A stretch of 64,000 bases of DNA from Maylandia zebra (Eukaryota > Chordata > Actinopteri > Cichliformes > Cichlidae). Position numbers and translations under genes: made by a program. Location of the stretch: NCBI RefSeq assembly GCF_041146795.1, contig NC_135170.1, forward strand, positions 20,764,033 through 20,828,032, written 5' to 3'. Positions 1-10,900 of the stretch are shown here, in pieces (the first letter of the stretch is position 1; every line of letters begins with the position of its first letter). The notes beneath the pieces were generated by a model. That model ran no database searches, had not been told where the DNA came from, and worked only from the letters and a program-made list of their open reading frames with translations.

Positions 1-696
1 GCTAGACTGGTGGGTAATAAGCGAATGAATAATGCAGAAAACAGATTTGAGACGGGAAACTGTTCCTGAAGTACAGAGAGAGAGAGAGCTGTGCAGGAAG
101 TGTGATTTTTATCGTGGTGGAAGCAAAACAGCAAAAGTCAGAGGGAATTCATGACGACATTGATCAAATGTGAAGCGCAGTTTGCTGCTTCTTTTGCTGC
201 TGGCTCGGTGAATTTTGGTTGGAGAGAGGCAAAACCTGCAGCTCAGAATCAGCGCAAAAAGACGTAAACACAGCGCGGACCCGAAGAATCGCTAAGCTCC
301 GACAGCGTGTCCGTGTTCAGGCCGTCGGGTGAGAAAGCCGAGAAAGACGAAGCTGATTCTGATGTGTTGGGTCCGCTCCGTGTTTAGGTCTTTGTGTGGA
401 ATCCGTTAATGAATTGATATCGCTTTATTCAAGCTACTCACCTCTCTCTTCCACCTGCACTTTCAACTGGACCACGGCCAATCAGAGAGGTCCCGCCCCT
501 GACTATCTCTGATTGGTTTAGTCCACGATAGGTGCATAATGTGTGTCTGTTGTTGACCACACGGAGAGTTACAGAGATTTTTTTTTTGTTACCGGAACAG
601 TTGGTCGCACCTGTGCGACCAAATATTTATTTTTAGTCGCACCACTGAAAAATTTGGTCGCATTTGCGACCAAATTGGTCGCACTCTAGAGCCCTG
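1..696 (-). mobile_element. hAT-type DNA transposon, terminal part
   Basis: The right edge reads CTCTAGAGCCCTG, the reverse complement of a CAGGGCTCTAGAG hAT terminus, ending at 696. Just inside it (about 599-690) are several GGTCGCA / TGCGACC repeats that can fold on each other, a common subterminal design in fish hAT elements. A CCAAT-rich segment (about 470-540) and GC-richer DNA run to the window edge and probably belong to the same element, read from right to left. The other end is outside the window, so the left limit is unknown. No transposase can be read in it. Confidence 0.5.
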
Positions 697-1262
697 ATAA
701 CATCATCTGGTTCGATAGGATAAAGTAAAATGGGAGGCAGAGCCTTCAGCTTTCAGGTTCCTCTTTTATGGAGCAACTCCCAGTTCGTATTTGGGAGAGA
801 GACACTCTCTTTACTTTAAAAATTAGGATTAAAACTTTCCATTTTGATAAAGCTTATAGTTATGGCTGGATTAGATGACCTTGAATCTTCCCTCAGTTAT
901 GCTGCAATAGGCCTCTGGGAGCTTCCAGTGATGCACTTTTCATTTCTTCTTCAGTCACTTTCTCTGAGTTGGTGTTAACACACCATTCTGCATTTAATCA
1001 TTAGTTATTATAATTTTTCTGGCTCTCTTCCACGTTGTGACTTTTGTCCTCCCTTATCTGACCCTCAACCAGTCTCAGTAAATGGCTGACCCTCCCTGTG
1101 CCTGGTTCTGCTGGAGTTTTCTTTCCATAAAAAACGTGTTTGTCCTTCCCACTGTAACCAAACACTTGCTCACAGAGGGCCATAGGGTCTTTTAAGTATA
1201 AAGCACCTTGAGGCGATTGTTGTTGTGATTTGGGGTTATATAAATAAAACTAAACCGAATCT
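697..1262 (+). mobile_element. LINE 3' end (fish L2/CR1-like)
   Basis: The sequence matches the familiar 3' part of a teleost non-LTR retrotransposon: a decayed stretch that includes CTGGTTCTGCTGGAGTTTTC, then CTTCCCACTGTAACCAAACACTTGCTCA, and a tail reading TATAAAGCACCTTGAGGCGATTGTTGTTGTGATTTGG followed by TATATAAATAAAACTAAA. It is truncated at its 5' side and directly abuts the hAT end at 696. The family name is recalled, not searched. Confidence 0.6.
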
Positions 1263-2188
1263 TCATCAGCTCTATCTTCTTACTTCCCCCCTTAAGGGAT
1301 AGCTGCATGCACTCTCACCTTTACTTATTATCTTATGAATTCTGATGCTTTTCATGTCAAAGTCTGACAGCTCAGAGTACTGGACAGATATCTGACTGAT
1401 ATTTCAATATTGTATTTTGAACGTCTGACAGAAGAAGAAAAACAAAGTACATGATGATTTGTGGTGGTGCAGAGCTAAATGGTTGTCTGCATGCATCTTG
1501 TATGCAGACCTCCCCTGCAGGGTCTGAAGGGAAATCTAAATACAGTGTGTCCACGGCTCAGAAAAAGCCTCTTTTATCATCAAAAAGCCACTGTTGGATT
1601 TAGTAACGAGGTGCAGCATCAGCTCTGGGTCTGAAAAGCATGGATGCAGCATGCTGGCTGGCCTTACTGCATATGTATTTGTAGCGATGTACTTCACAGC
1701 ACATATATATTTGGCAAGGGAATGTTTAAATGAACATAAAACGGGGTGTAGTAAGGTTTGCAGCAAACTTTGCTGAACCGACTCTCTGTGAGAATCTCTG
1801 TGGGTCTTTTCTCAGCAGTGTGCACTCACAGCAGTTTTCATGTAGTTCATTTTTTAAAACTCCTCTGTATCAGATCCATACACCTGATATTGAAATGTCT
1901 ATCAAAATGCAGCTGTTAACATGACTGTGTTTGTGTGTCAGACTTTATTAAGTGTCAGCAGCCTCAGTCTGGAGAAGAAAAAGACAAAAATGCACAAATT
2001 TACACACAAATTCAAATTTCGTTGTTTTTTTTCTACCATTGCACAGCTCAGCTCTTCCACAGATTTCAGGTTCATATGGTGGAATAGTTTGTAATACTAT
2101 TGTATTACCACTCCTCTAGTTAAATCTAGTTCATTCACACAGAAAACCATACTGATTATTCTGCAGCTACTTAACATATTTGCTTAGT
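1263..2188. other. Intergenic, nothing recognised
   Basis: Open frames here are short (60-76 codons), lack splice-bounded structure and show no known domain. I see no gene or repeat family that I can name. Confidence 0.5.
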
Positions 2189-2860
2189 TCAAATTAAAAT
2201 TACAGCTAGAGGCAAAGAGAGTACTGTAGTTACAAAAATTGCAGGTGTAAGGCTTTTCTTCCACATGTGTGGTCTGCAAACATCACAAGGGTCCATTTGT
2301 TTTCCTGAATGGTACCTCATTTGTATTTTCAGGCGACTGCTTTGCAGAAAAAAGTCTGCCACACTCTCCACAGTGGTACGTTTCTCCCCAGATTGGGTCC
2401 TCACACGAACAGTGAGATTATCTCTGCGGTGAAGTGTTTTGCCACTTTCTTGGCACACTAATGTGTGTGTGCGTGTTTTTTTATGAATCTGGAGTCCATG
2501 CATCCGGTAAGAAGTCTTACCACCAACATCGCAAAAATGCTTTGTGAGTATTTTACTTGTATGTTTTTATTTGTTTCGTTATAGCAGCGGTGTAGCTTTC
2601 TGGTACTATGTACGTCGACTGTGTGTGCATGTGTGTAGCACCATCCATAGTTAGTTATAAAGCTTCCACTTGATACGCCTAGAAAAACAATTTAAAGAAC
2701 TGAACCAGATTTCTGGTGTCGCAGACTTTCCCCCTCATCATTAGAGTTGATTAACTTCTGCTTCATGCAGTACTTCTGTGATTGTTTTCTCCTGCTGTTC
2801 GAGGATCTCCTTTGCTGCGTACAGCTGCTGGTGAACAAATGACCACGGCTGAAACGTCAT
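2189..2860 (-). pseudogene. Decayed C2H2 zinc-finger gene, tandem copy of the gene at 5537-8435
   Basis: Two parts on the minus strand correspond to the two exons of the intact neighbour. From an ATG at 2860 the reading starts MTFQPWSFVHQQLYAAKEIL and continues like exon 1 of the neighbour (MFQLRLFVHQRLYAAAEEIL) until a TAA within about 40 codons. From about 2560 down to 2189 there are two recognisable finger remnants: HFCDVGGKT (second Cys of the finger lost) and LVCQESGKT (second Cys lost), aligned with YFCDVCGKT and FVCQECGKT of the neighbour. Histidines and linkers are also damaged and the frame ends early. The gap between the parts is about 150 bp compared with a 2-kb intron in the neighbour. 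Loss of zinc ligands plus early stops makes this a fossil of a tandem duplication. Confidence 0.7.
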
Positions 2861-3300
2861 GCCGTCCTTGTCTCAGGTGGGAGATAAGATGCAAAAACAC
2901 AGACAACAACAACTGAACTGTCATTTGGTGTATAGGCACCATCGATAGTCAGGACCTGTTTCCCGACTTGAAGGCACAGGTAAGCAATTCTCTAATCCAC
3001 TGGGGTAAATCCTAATATACAGCCAGTGAATTCCAGAGTGGAACAGAGTCTAACCCCTCTCCTGAACACTGGTTCCAGAGCCTGAGCTATGCATTGAGAT
3101 GAGCCAGACTATATATATATTTGCTAACTCCCAACCTCACACACCAGGCTTGGGCTCCTTCCGCACCAGTGAGGTGACATCCCATGCACCACAAGCCAAT
3201 TTTGGAGGCCAGAGATTGGGGGGCCAAGACCTCTGCCTCTGACTGCCACCCAATCCACTAAGCGCCAAACCCCTACGGCCCCTCCTGTGATCTCATAGGA
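2861..3300. other. Intergenic, nothing recognised
   Basis: Upstream of the decayed zinc-finger copy. No gene, and no repeat I can name. The last 8 bases (TCATAGGA, 3293-3300) are the left target-site duplication of the MITE that follows. Confidence 0.4.
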
Positions 3301-3525
3301 CAGGGGTAGGGAACTCCAGGCTCGAGAGCAGATGTCCTGTAGGTTTTAGATCTCACCCTGGGTCAGCACACCTGAATCAAATGATTAGTTCAATACCAGG
3401 CCTTTGGAGAACTTCAAGACATGTTGAGGAGGTAATTAAGCCATTGAAACCAGCTGTGTTGGATCAAGGACACTTCTAAAACCTGTAGGACACTCGGTCT
3501 CGAGGCCTGGAGTTCCCTACCCCTG
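3301..3525. mobile_element. 225-bp hAT-type MITE with intact ends and target duplication
   Basis: Begins CAGGGGTAGGGAACTCCAGG and ends with the reverse complement CCTGGAGTTCCCTACCCCTG, a near-perfect terminal inverted repeat of more than 20 bp. It is flanked by an exact 8-bp duplication TCATAGGA at 3293-3300 and 3526-3533. The 8-bp duplication and CAGGG termini place it with hAT elements. There is no coding sequence, so it must have been mobilised in trans. The clean duplication suggests a fairly young insertion. Confidence 0.9.
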
Positions 3526-3533
3526 TCATAGGA

Positions 3534-4152
3534 GAACAGACCCACGTGGCTTTTTGGGGCTCACGGTGTAACATAAAAACAACATTCAGTGATTCAGAAG
3601 TAATCTAAATGCTACATTTAACAAAGGTGCAAAGACAGCATAGTCCGTGCACTGTCAGAAGTGGCTCCAGTTGAGAGGTCAGGTTTGTTTCGTCATAACC
3701 CTTCTGATCTTTCACCTTCACTGGAGATGACCAAGTAATTGCAGACAGAGTGCAGGTGTTTCATTCTTCCAACTGAAAATTAATAATCAGGGTGTTTAAT
3801 CCAGTTCAAACTGCAACATGAGTTTCTAAATGAGCATCAGAAAGGTGATTTAAGAGACTTTGAGCAGCTCTAAAGGCAAACAGGGTTTTAAGCAGGTGCA
3901 CTTAATAAGAAGCATGAGTCAGGGCAAAAAACAACACTCAGTTAACACTGTGAATGGGTTTAGGCTGTCGTGTGCTTTTAGTAGCTCCTCTACTCTTATA
4001 AAGTGTTCGTACTTTTTTGATCTTGCTAAGTCTCATTGTTGCAGTCAAGAACCGCTTTGAAAGAACTATTATCAAAATGACCCTCTCTTTCATGTGTAAT
4101 CTTCTGAGCCCAGGGGCCAGTTTTAAACAGCAATTCCCCCAAAACTACTCCA
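3534..4152. other. Intergenic, nothing recognised
   Basis: The only open frame (66 codons at 3860) has no start context, splice sites or known domain that would support it. Confidence 0.4.
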
Positions 4153-4231
4153 TTAAGCACCACTGAGAGCGCTCTCCTTGATGCTATCCACAGCCTCACA
4201 TAACTGCTCCTCTTTATTTTGATCTCTCATC
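4153..4231 (-). other. Candidate terminal coding exon of an unidentified gene
   Basis: On the minus strand a good acceptor (pyrimidine-rich TGTTTTCTTTGCAG, AG at 4233-4232) is followed by an open frame of 25 codons reading RDQNKEEQLCEAVDSIKE then SALSGA, with TAA at 4155-4153. The composition (charged, helix-like, no low complexity) is more protein-like than the surrounding AT-rich DNA. I could not find an upstream exon to join to it and do not recognise the product. It might be a last exon of the zinc-finger locus, a remnant of another gene, or chance. Confidence 0.25.
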
Positions 4232-5536
4232 CTGCAAAGAAAACATTCAAGCATTTAAATGCAAGAATATCACAATCTCACTTCAGCATGTCAGCATGCT
4301 GCCAGTTGCAAAATAGCACAAAATTAAATTTGCTAAAGTAGATAAAAATGTAAAGAAAAGTTATTTATTATTAGGATACACCCCATGCACAATATCATTT
4401 GAAGGGTGGTGATCTAGTTCCCAACACACCAAAAAAGAAACTGCAACAACCTAAATGACTTTTAATGCTTTTTTTAAAGCCATGATGGCAGGAGTTTAAT
4501 TAAGTTACTGCATGTGTGTTGACATTCCGAGTCTCTGATTGTTGTCTTTTTCATAACACTTAAAAAATGTATATATTTACAAAGGTCTTTTCATTATGAG
4601 ATCATCAAATATTGCGATTAGATCATGACTTTCAGTCAAAGAAGTATTGTAGTTGATAAATACAAAAAACAAATGAAGTTTCTTTATCCTGATTTAGGCA
4701 TTTTCTCAGAAGTTTTACTGGAATTCAAAATAACAGGAAAACTGTTGAAAATTGACACAAAGAAACAAATAAGCTCCTATGAAATCTACTGAACTTCCTA
4801 ATTTTGTGGCATCATAAAGACATCGTTTAAAAATAAATAATCAAAAGCTTCTTTCCCTTCATTCAAAGGACTCCCAGACTCTAATCCATCAAAATGCAGA
4901 GTTTTATGAAGTAATAACATATTGAAAAAAATCCACATACATTATCTACATTATCCACAGATCTGAGACAATACACATACCAATATTACATTTAACACCA
5001 TTTACCATCTAAATGTATGCACGTCATGGCTGCAGCCAGAGACAAGTGGATCACCGTAATGTTAAACCTTAGTGTCAACTGTGGAAATTAAACTCACAAC
5101 ACCAGAGCATCACAGAGGGCAACAAGAGCTGCAGATGTGTTGTTCTACACTCGTACTCATGCAGTCAAAGTTGAACTAATCTTGCATCAAAGCCCACTAG
5201 GGAAAACAGCAAAATCGTGTTAACCAACAGCAGCATATAGCTGTAGAAATGATGCAATGGTCTTTAAAGCAAACCAAACATTATGAATTACAGTTATTTG
5301 ACACCACATCAGGCACAGTCGTGTTAAGTGGATGATATTAAAAGCTATCCAATTTCAACTAGACGGGAAAAAAAGGGATCACTCTGCTTTGATACATGTT
5401 TGCAAATGCAACTTGAGATTAGGTGCAAACAACACATATAGCAAGGCTAAGGCTTCTCGCCCATATGGGTGGTCTTGTGTCATGTCATGTATGAATTTTG
5501 ACTAAAGCGCATACCACAAATATCGCAAGGGTATGG
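4232..5536. other. 3' flank of the zinc-finger gene, including a finger beyond its stop
   Basis: AT-rich DNA without open frames. The part next to the zinc-finger gene (5536-5447, minus) still encodes a readable C2H2 finger, described with that gene. The rest is probably 3' UTR and intergenic sequence; no certain polyadenylation signal could be assigned. Confidence 0.5.
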
Positions 5537-8435
5537 TTACTCCCCAGAATGGCTCTTCATGTGCGTAATCAAACAGTGTTTATACCGGTACGTTTTGCCA
5601 CATTCCTGACACACAAACTCTTTCGTCAGTGTGTGTTTTCTTTCGTGAGTCTGGAGGCTGCGGACTTTGAAAAAAGTTTTACCGCAAACATCACAAAAAT
5701 ATGCATCTCTGTGTTTCTTTTTCAAATGGAAAACAAGTTCTTTTGGACACCCGTATTTCATCCCACAAATAATGCAACTGGTACACTTCTCATGCGTTTT
5801 GATGTGCTTCATTAAAGAGGCGGTGTAGTGAAAACGCTTCCCGCACAAATGGCAAAACTTGCGACCTTTTTTCCTTTTAACCGAGCAGTTCTTATAAGAC
5901 AAAGCTGCTTGGGCTTTCTTGCCGTCACTGATGCCGTCACCTTGCATCATCTTTGCTCTCTGTTTCACAGTTATGGCCTGTTCTCCTCTCTCCGTCTCCT
6001 CACTAACTGCTGCAGACAAGTTTGAAGAAAGCATCTGCATTTCATGTATTTGCGTGTCCGACTGTTCTTCCTCACTTTTCACAGTTCCTGGAGGAGAGAA
6101 AAAACTCTCATTCCTATGCTCCTCCTGCTCCATCTTCACCTCAGGCCTCTCCACCAGGCAGTAGTTCCCACTGTTACTGCTTAGATCTGCAGTGGGCTCA
6201 GGGGTTCCTGGATTCTCAGGGCTTGGTGTCAAGTCAAACTCTTCTGTGTTTGTGGGTCCCTCGCACTCCTGCAGCAGCGGGGAGTCACATTCATCTCCAT
6301 GTTGGACGGCACTGTTGGTCATTGGAAGTTCTTCAGCTACAAAGGAAAATATCCACAAATGTTACCCAATCACCTGTAGGGTTTCCTCTTTGCTTTTAAA
6401 TGGAAATAAATGTAAGTGCTAGAAAATGCTGTCCTGAGAGTTTCTGGAAAAGTGCTCTTCACACCTCTAAATAGAGTTAAGAGAGACCAACATGTGAGAT
6501 TTTGGTTTTATTTTAGTTGTTTTTAGTGGATTCTATGCTGTTTTATCTTGTTTTTTAATATAGGGCTGTTTTAATTTTTCATGTATTATGTGTTTATTTA
6601 TTTATTTTTGCTATTTTCTGTTATTCTATTGTTTTTAACTTATTTTCTGTACAGCACTTTGGTCCTGTGCTTTGTATTTTAAAGTGCTTTATAAATAAAA
6701 TTGGATTGGATTGGATTAAAGCAGTCAAGCCTTAAAGTCAAGAGTAACGCGGCCCCCTCAAAAACCAAAAATCCAATGGAGTTCACCCGACCTTAAATCT
6801 TCATTCTAATCAAAATAAAAGAAAAAATAATATATTTGCTTGAAAATGGTATTAAAAAAACAAACAAAAACAAAACATAAATAAGACAGGCTGCTGGCTA
6901 TAAATTGCTATTGCTATCCAGGCCAATGTCTTTAATATGATATCAGTAAATTTAGGTAAGTGTAATGAATAATATCACGAACTAACTATCTCCTGTTTAA
7001 GCATTTGCTTAATGTGAATACATTCACATTATTGTTACCCTCCTGCACATTTTTTGGCACTTAACTTCTTCTGCATACTTTGTGCTTACAGAAACTGTTC
7101 TGGTATCAAATGTTTAGCGTTTTGTGTCTTTTAAAAACACATATCCTGCTTTAGTAAAATCTCCTTGTGCTCGTAGTGTCAAAAGTTTGTCAGTGGGACC
7201 TAAGGTTTTCGTGTGGCAACCGTTTGTTTCTGGGTATCTCAGCAGTGATTTCTTCTGAGTTTCAGTAGGAAAAATAAGGAAAGAGACACAAGCTGCTCCT
7301 GATTGGTGGATACAAATTCAGCACCTTCAGATCAATGACTGTATAAAAGACAGTCATAGACTCAGACTGCTTGGTTGGAAGAGAAACACAGAGGCAGGTG
7401 TGTATCAATGTGTGTGTGCATATATTTTTAAATAGTGTTAGGTAATAACGATGCACAACTCACTTGTGAGAGTAAACGTGTGCACGTCCACATTTTTAAA
7501 TACTGTTAGGTGAAGACGTCCTATGGAGTATCTTTAAAAAAAATCTTTTTTTAATATTTGAGGCAAAATCTTCAAATTTTCAACATTCACATTGCATTTT
7601 TGCCAAGAAATGCTTTATCTAACATATATATAATTTATATAACTATGTAACTGAGCATACTTGTGAATGTCAGTTATTACCTGGAGCACCTGGAGCTAGG
7701 GAACACTTGATTATCAGAATATACCACAAAGTCAGACCTAAGGGATATCAATCTGCCCAGTTAGGAAGCAGGAACCATTGCAAATTAAATTCAGCTCTTT
7801 TGTTACAAACGAAAGTGATGGCAGGTACACTGGAGAGAGAACAATAAGACAAAAAGGTGTTGGTTTTGCAGGTGGTGGCTGCAGATCATTGCCATCTCCT
7901 TATACTTTCCGACCACCCTTCTCCAGTTATGTTTCTTGCTAGAGTCCTTGTCACTTCTGGCAGCATGAAACTATACTTGCGGGTTTTCTTGTCGTTCCCT
8001 CACCAGTGCAACTTTTGTCACTTTCATTCACCAAAGCAGATGAAATGCATTTACGATGGTTTGTACTTCACAGCTGAACAAATTGATATCATTGGAGTAA
8101 CTACCTTTATCTTATTCTGTGATGATTAAGTGCTACCTTACTATTTGTTAGCTTTGTATTTCTGGTATTCCGCGCGTGAATTATTTGCGCATGCGTGAAC
8201 ATCATTCATAGCCACAAAGCTGTTTATAAAGATACGACTACAAAAAACATGACAAAAAAAATGTAAAGAATCGTCCTAAACCTGATTTCAGCTGGTGTCG
8301 CAGACTTTCCGCCTCCTCTTTAGCTCGAACGTCTGCCTCGTGCAAAACTAACGTGATGGTGTTCTCCATCTGCCCGAGGATCTCTTCAGCTGCAGCGTAC
8401 AGGCGCTGGTGAACAAACAACCTGAGCTGAAACAT
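5537..8435 (-). CDS. C2H2 zinc-finger protein, two coding exons
   Basis: Coding exons on the minus strand are 8435-8282 and 6336-5537, giving about 317 residues. Exon 1 ends TCA G before GTTTAG and exon 2 starts after TTTCCTTTGTAG, so the join gives K-S-A-E-E-L with matching phase. Exon 1 (51 codons) is the helical N-terminus common in fish zinc-finger genes (FVHQRLYAAAEEILGQ). Exon 2 begins with an acidic region carrying two sumoylation-type motifs (VKME, VKSE), then a basic stretch (KRKKGRK) and four C2H2 fingers: CHLCGKRF, CIICGMKY, CDVCGKTF and CQECGKTY. The likely role is a nuclear DNA-binding regulator; the target is unknown. The linker SGE is followed by a TAA stop (5539-5537), where a KP would be expected. 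Past it lie PYPCDICGMRFSQNSYMT, an in-frame TGA, and HKTTHMGEKP before a TAG at 5449. So the last finger has been lost by a nonsense change, or the gene is starting to decay. It is head to head with msrb1 (642 bp apart). Confidence 0.75.
6500..6718 (+). mobile_element. LINE 3' tail in the zinc-finger gene intron
   Basis: AT-rich stretch ending GTGCTTTGTATTTTAAAGTGCTTTATAAATAAAATTGGATTGGATTGGATT. The GTGCT(T/A)TATAAATAAA(A) end with short ATTGG repeats is the usual tail of fish L2-like retrotransposons. Only the tail is recognisable. It lies inside intron 1 (8281-6337) on the strand opposite the gene. The remaining 1.6 kb of that intron has short tandem duplications around 7390-7510 but nothing else I can name. 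Confidence 0.55.
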
Positions 8436-9077
8436 CGTGGCGTCCGTGCCTCAGGTGGGCGATAAGAAACAAAAACAGCAACGGTTACCAAAAAAAAGAG
8501 AAAGAAAGTTGGGGGTTTTTTTTGTTTGTTTAAAAAAAGACAAACTCCAACGTACTCAGAGCATCAGCCCAACAGCCTATGGACAGTTAAGAAGCCACTA
8601 TGTTACCTCCGGTTTAGGCCTTTCAAAATTGGAGCGTACACGGAATGTGCAAGTAGAAGTCACATTTTTGGGAGTTACAACAGCAAAATACAAATTACAT
8701 CGAGGCTAAAACAATCCAGAAAAAAATCTAATATAAAAGCTGAACTTAATTCGTGCTCTAAATACTCTAGGTTTCACATTGATGAAGCCTTTCAATATGC
8801 GGAACATTGAGGGTTCATATATAGAAATAATTAAAAAAGTTTTGCTGTATTTTCATATTTGCAGGTTCACAAAAGGAATCACTGGATGACGGTGAAATGT
8901 ACCATACAGTCATTGATCATTACCCACAAAAAAAGAAAAAAGAAACAAAAGAAAAAAGTAGCAGGATGCTTTTAGTTTGAAGGTCAAAAACTTGGACCGG
9001 AAGTTGTTTTGTTTTCAACCGGTTCTTTCTGTGGACTTCAGTGTAGGTTCACGTTGAACATACGGAAAGAAAAAGCG
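8436..9077. promoter_or_regulatory. Divergent promoter region between zinc-finger gene and msrb1 copy 1
   Basis: The 642 bp separate the two start codons, which point away from each other. A CCGGAAGT core (8997-9004), a typical ETS/GABP site of housekeeping promoters, is about 75 bp upstream of the msrb1 ATG. No TATA box is evident at a convincing place. The promoter role is inferred from position; the ETS core is seen directly. Confidence 0.45.
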
Positions 9078-9531
9078 ATGTCTTTTTGCTCTTTCTTCGG
9101 TGGAGAGGTCTTCAAAGACCATTTTAAGTCAGGTACCGCTATGACCTTTTTTGTTTAAACTTATTGTATTTTATTTAATGTTTCTATATAACTTAATCGG
9201 TTTTGGAGACAGGTGAACTATCCAATACAGCACAAATAACTTTTCAAACTGCTGGTTAGCTCGTTCTAACTCGTACTCATTGTCCTATAAAACCTATTAG
9301 GAAGTACTGTTTTTATATCCATGGTCGCAGGTGATTGTGATGTAAATAGCGAAAAACGTTCAACCTGTTGTGTAACCATGTTCAAGTTACATAACAACCA
9401 GATTACCAAACTAGATTAAGCTTCACATACAAGGATGTCATTAATTTTTTTTTTACATACCCTTAACCACAGCTAAAAAGGTAACGATATCTTTAAAGAA
9501 TTAGTGTTTCAAACGATGTAAAAAAAAACTT

Positions 9532-9585
<54 letters not shown>

Positions 9586-10766
9586 TGTGTATATATAATA
9601 ACTGTATATATTATATAAATGTACATATTATTTTAAAACTGCAGTAGAGACACTATCGCTTCATGTTACATAACAGTCTCCTGCCTATTATTCCTCAGGG
9701 ATTTATGTGTGCACCAAGTGTGATAACCAGTTGTTCTCCAGCCGCTCCAAGTACGAACACTCTTCACCCTGGCCAGCTTTCACAGAGACCATCCATGAAA
9801 ACAGTGTGTCCAAACATGAGGAGAGGCCTGGGGCATACAAGGTACCATAATTAAAATAGTTTTAAGTTTTTAATTGACTAGGTTCTTTTTCAACTGCCCA
9901 TGCGCAGTTTCACATGTGTATGATCAGTTTGAACCAGTTTGAATAGGATTTATATCACTTCATTCACCTGCTTGCTTTATACATGCTACTAATGCACATT
10001 CACCTAATGTATATATTATGTATAATGTTCTTCCTCCCCCCCACCCCCCTCTTTTTGCACAAGTCGAGAGGCGTGTCATGTTACATTTCACTGTGTGTTA
10101 TACTTGTATAACTATGCATGTGACGAATAAGGAATCTTGAACCTACTCTCAAGCACTAGCTGGCTGTAAGTCAGAGGACTCCTGTGATGGACTTTCTTGG
10201 CTGCTCTAAATGCTGGTTAATTAATTTCTATCACTTTTTTCTCTTCTATCTGTCACTTTTGTCTTGTTCAAGGTGCGGTGTGGGAAGTGTGGGAATGGAC
10301 TTGGTCATGAATTTGTGAATGATGGGCCGTCCAAAGGAGTCTCTCGCTTCTGAATATTCAGCAGCTCACTGAAGTTCATCCCTAAAGGTATAAACAGCCA
10401 GGCTATTTCTCCACACGAGGTTGAGACTAGTGTACCTGTCAAGTTATAATTTGTGATATGAGCCTAGGAATCGCGATTTGCAGTGAGCTCAAAGTTCTAG
10501 TGTTGTTAACCAGCTCCCATGTTATTTTTTCATCTTTAAATTTGCTTTAAAACCAGAATGTTATGTCCTCGTTCATGTGTGTAGTGTAGAGGAGCCTAAG
10601 GATGTGTTACTGTTGTGACACAGTCCTCAAAGGTATTAGTTAAAATCAAACCAGAGTTTAAACATTTCTTCAGAGGAGTTTCACAGTTAACTGTGCTCAT
10701 CAAGGTTTACATATTCCATCTCCTTTTCTTTGTCCCTTGTCCACAGATAAAGTTGATGGACTGTAA
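9078..10766 (+). CDS. msrb1: Methionine-R-sulfoxide reductase B1 (selenoprotein), tandem copy 1
   Basis: Four coding exons: 9078-9132, 9699-9841, 10273-10387 and 10747-10766, all with GT-AG borders. The product is 110 residues, starting [20 protein letters not shown], near the human 116. The enzyme reduces methionine-R-sulfoxide in proteins and free methionine, in cytosol and nucleus, using thioredoxin. Visible residues: Cys4 (resolving), zinc pairs C23-x-x-C26 (CTKC) and C69-x-x-C72 (CGKC), the [11 protein letters not shown] signature, and the Sec codon TGA at 10351-10353 in [12 protein letters not shown] (residue 93). TGA is read as Sec because the frame continues with the family's conserved C-terminus to TAA, and a SECIS element follows. 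AATAAA at 11236-11241 probably ends the transcript. It is followed by a second copy on the same strand 766 bp after the stop. Confidence 0.95.
9531..9590. repeat. (TA)n(GT)n microsatellite in msrb1 copy 1 intron 1
   Basis: About 20 bp of TA repeats are followed by about 40 bp of GT repeats with one interruption. Confidence 0.95.
9940..10142 (+). mobile_element. LINE 3' tail in msrb1 copy 1 intron 2
   Basis: The segment ends ATGCATGTGACGAATAAGGAATCTTGAACC, resembling the TGACAAATAAAGAATCTTGA tails of fish L2-type elements. It is short, strongly truncated and old. Confidence 0.4.
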
Positions 10767-10819
10767 GGTGAGATTTCAGGAGTAAGTGCTGCTGGATGGA
10801 TGTCTCTTTGCATTGCTAA

Positions 10820-10900
10820 AGGTGTGAACAGTCAATGAAGTACTCTGGGACAAAGCCCAGCGTGGGAGCACCAGAGCTCTGATGGACGGTGGTCTCACTA
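10820..10900 (+). promoter_or_regulatory. SECIS element of msrb1 copy 1
   Basis: In the 3' UTR, ATGA (10835-10838) and TGAT (10880-10883) form the kink-turn core. Between them the 5' arm GTACTCTGG pairs with CCAGAGCTC, and the apical loop carries the unpaired ACAAAG with the conserved adenosines. This is the layout expected of a eukaryotic SECIS and explains decoding of the TGA at 10351. Confidence 0.85.

Noticed and set aside
7857-8129. 90-codon frame inside the zinc-finger gene intron
   Set aside because: No domain, wrong strand relative to the gene, and no splice signals that would use it.
10351-10353. TGA in msrb1 copy 1 as a premature stop (pseudogene)
   Set aside because: It aligns with the known Sec site, the frame continues with the conserved C-terminus, and a SECIS follows; the same holds for 12017-12019 in copy 2.
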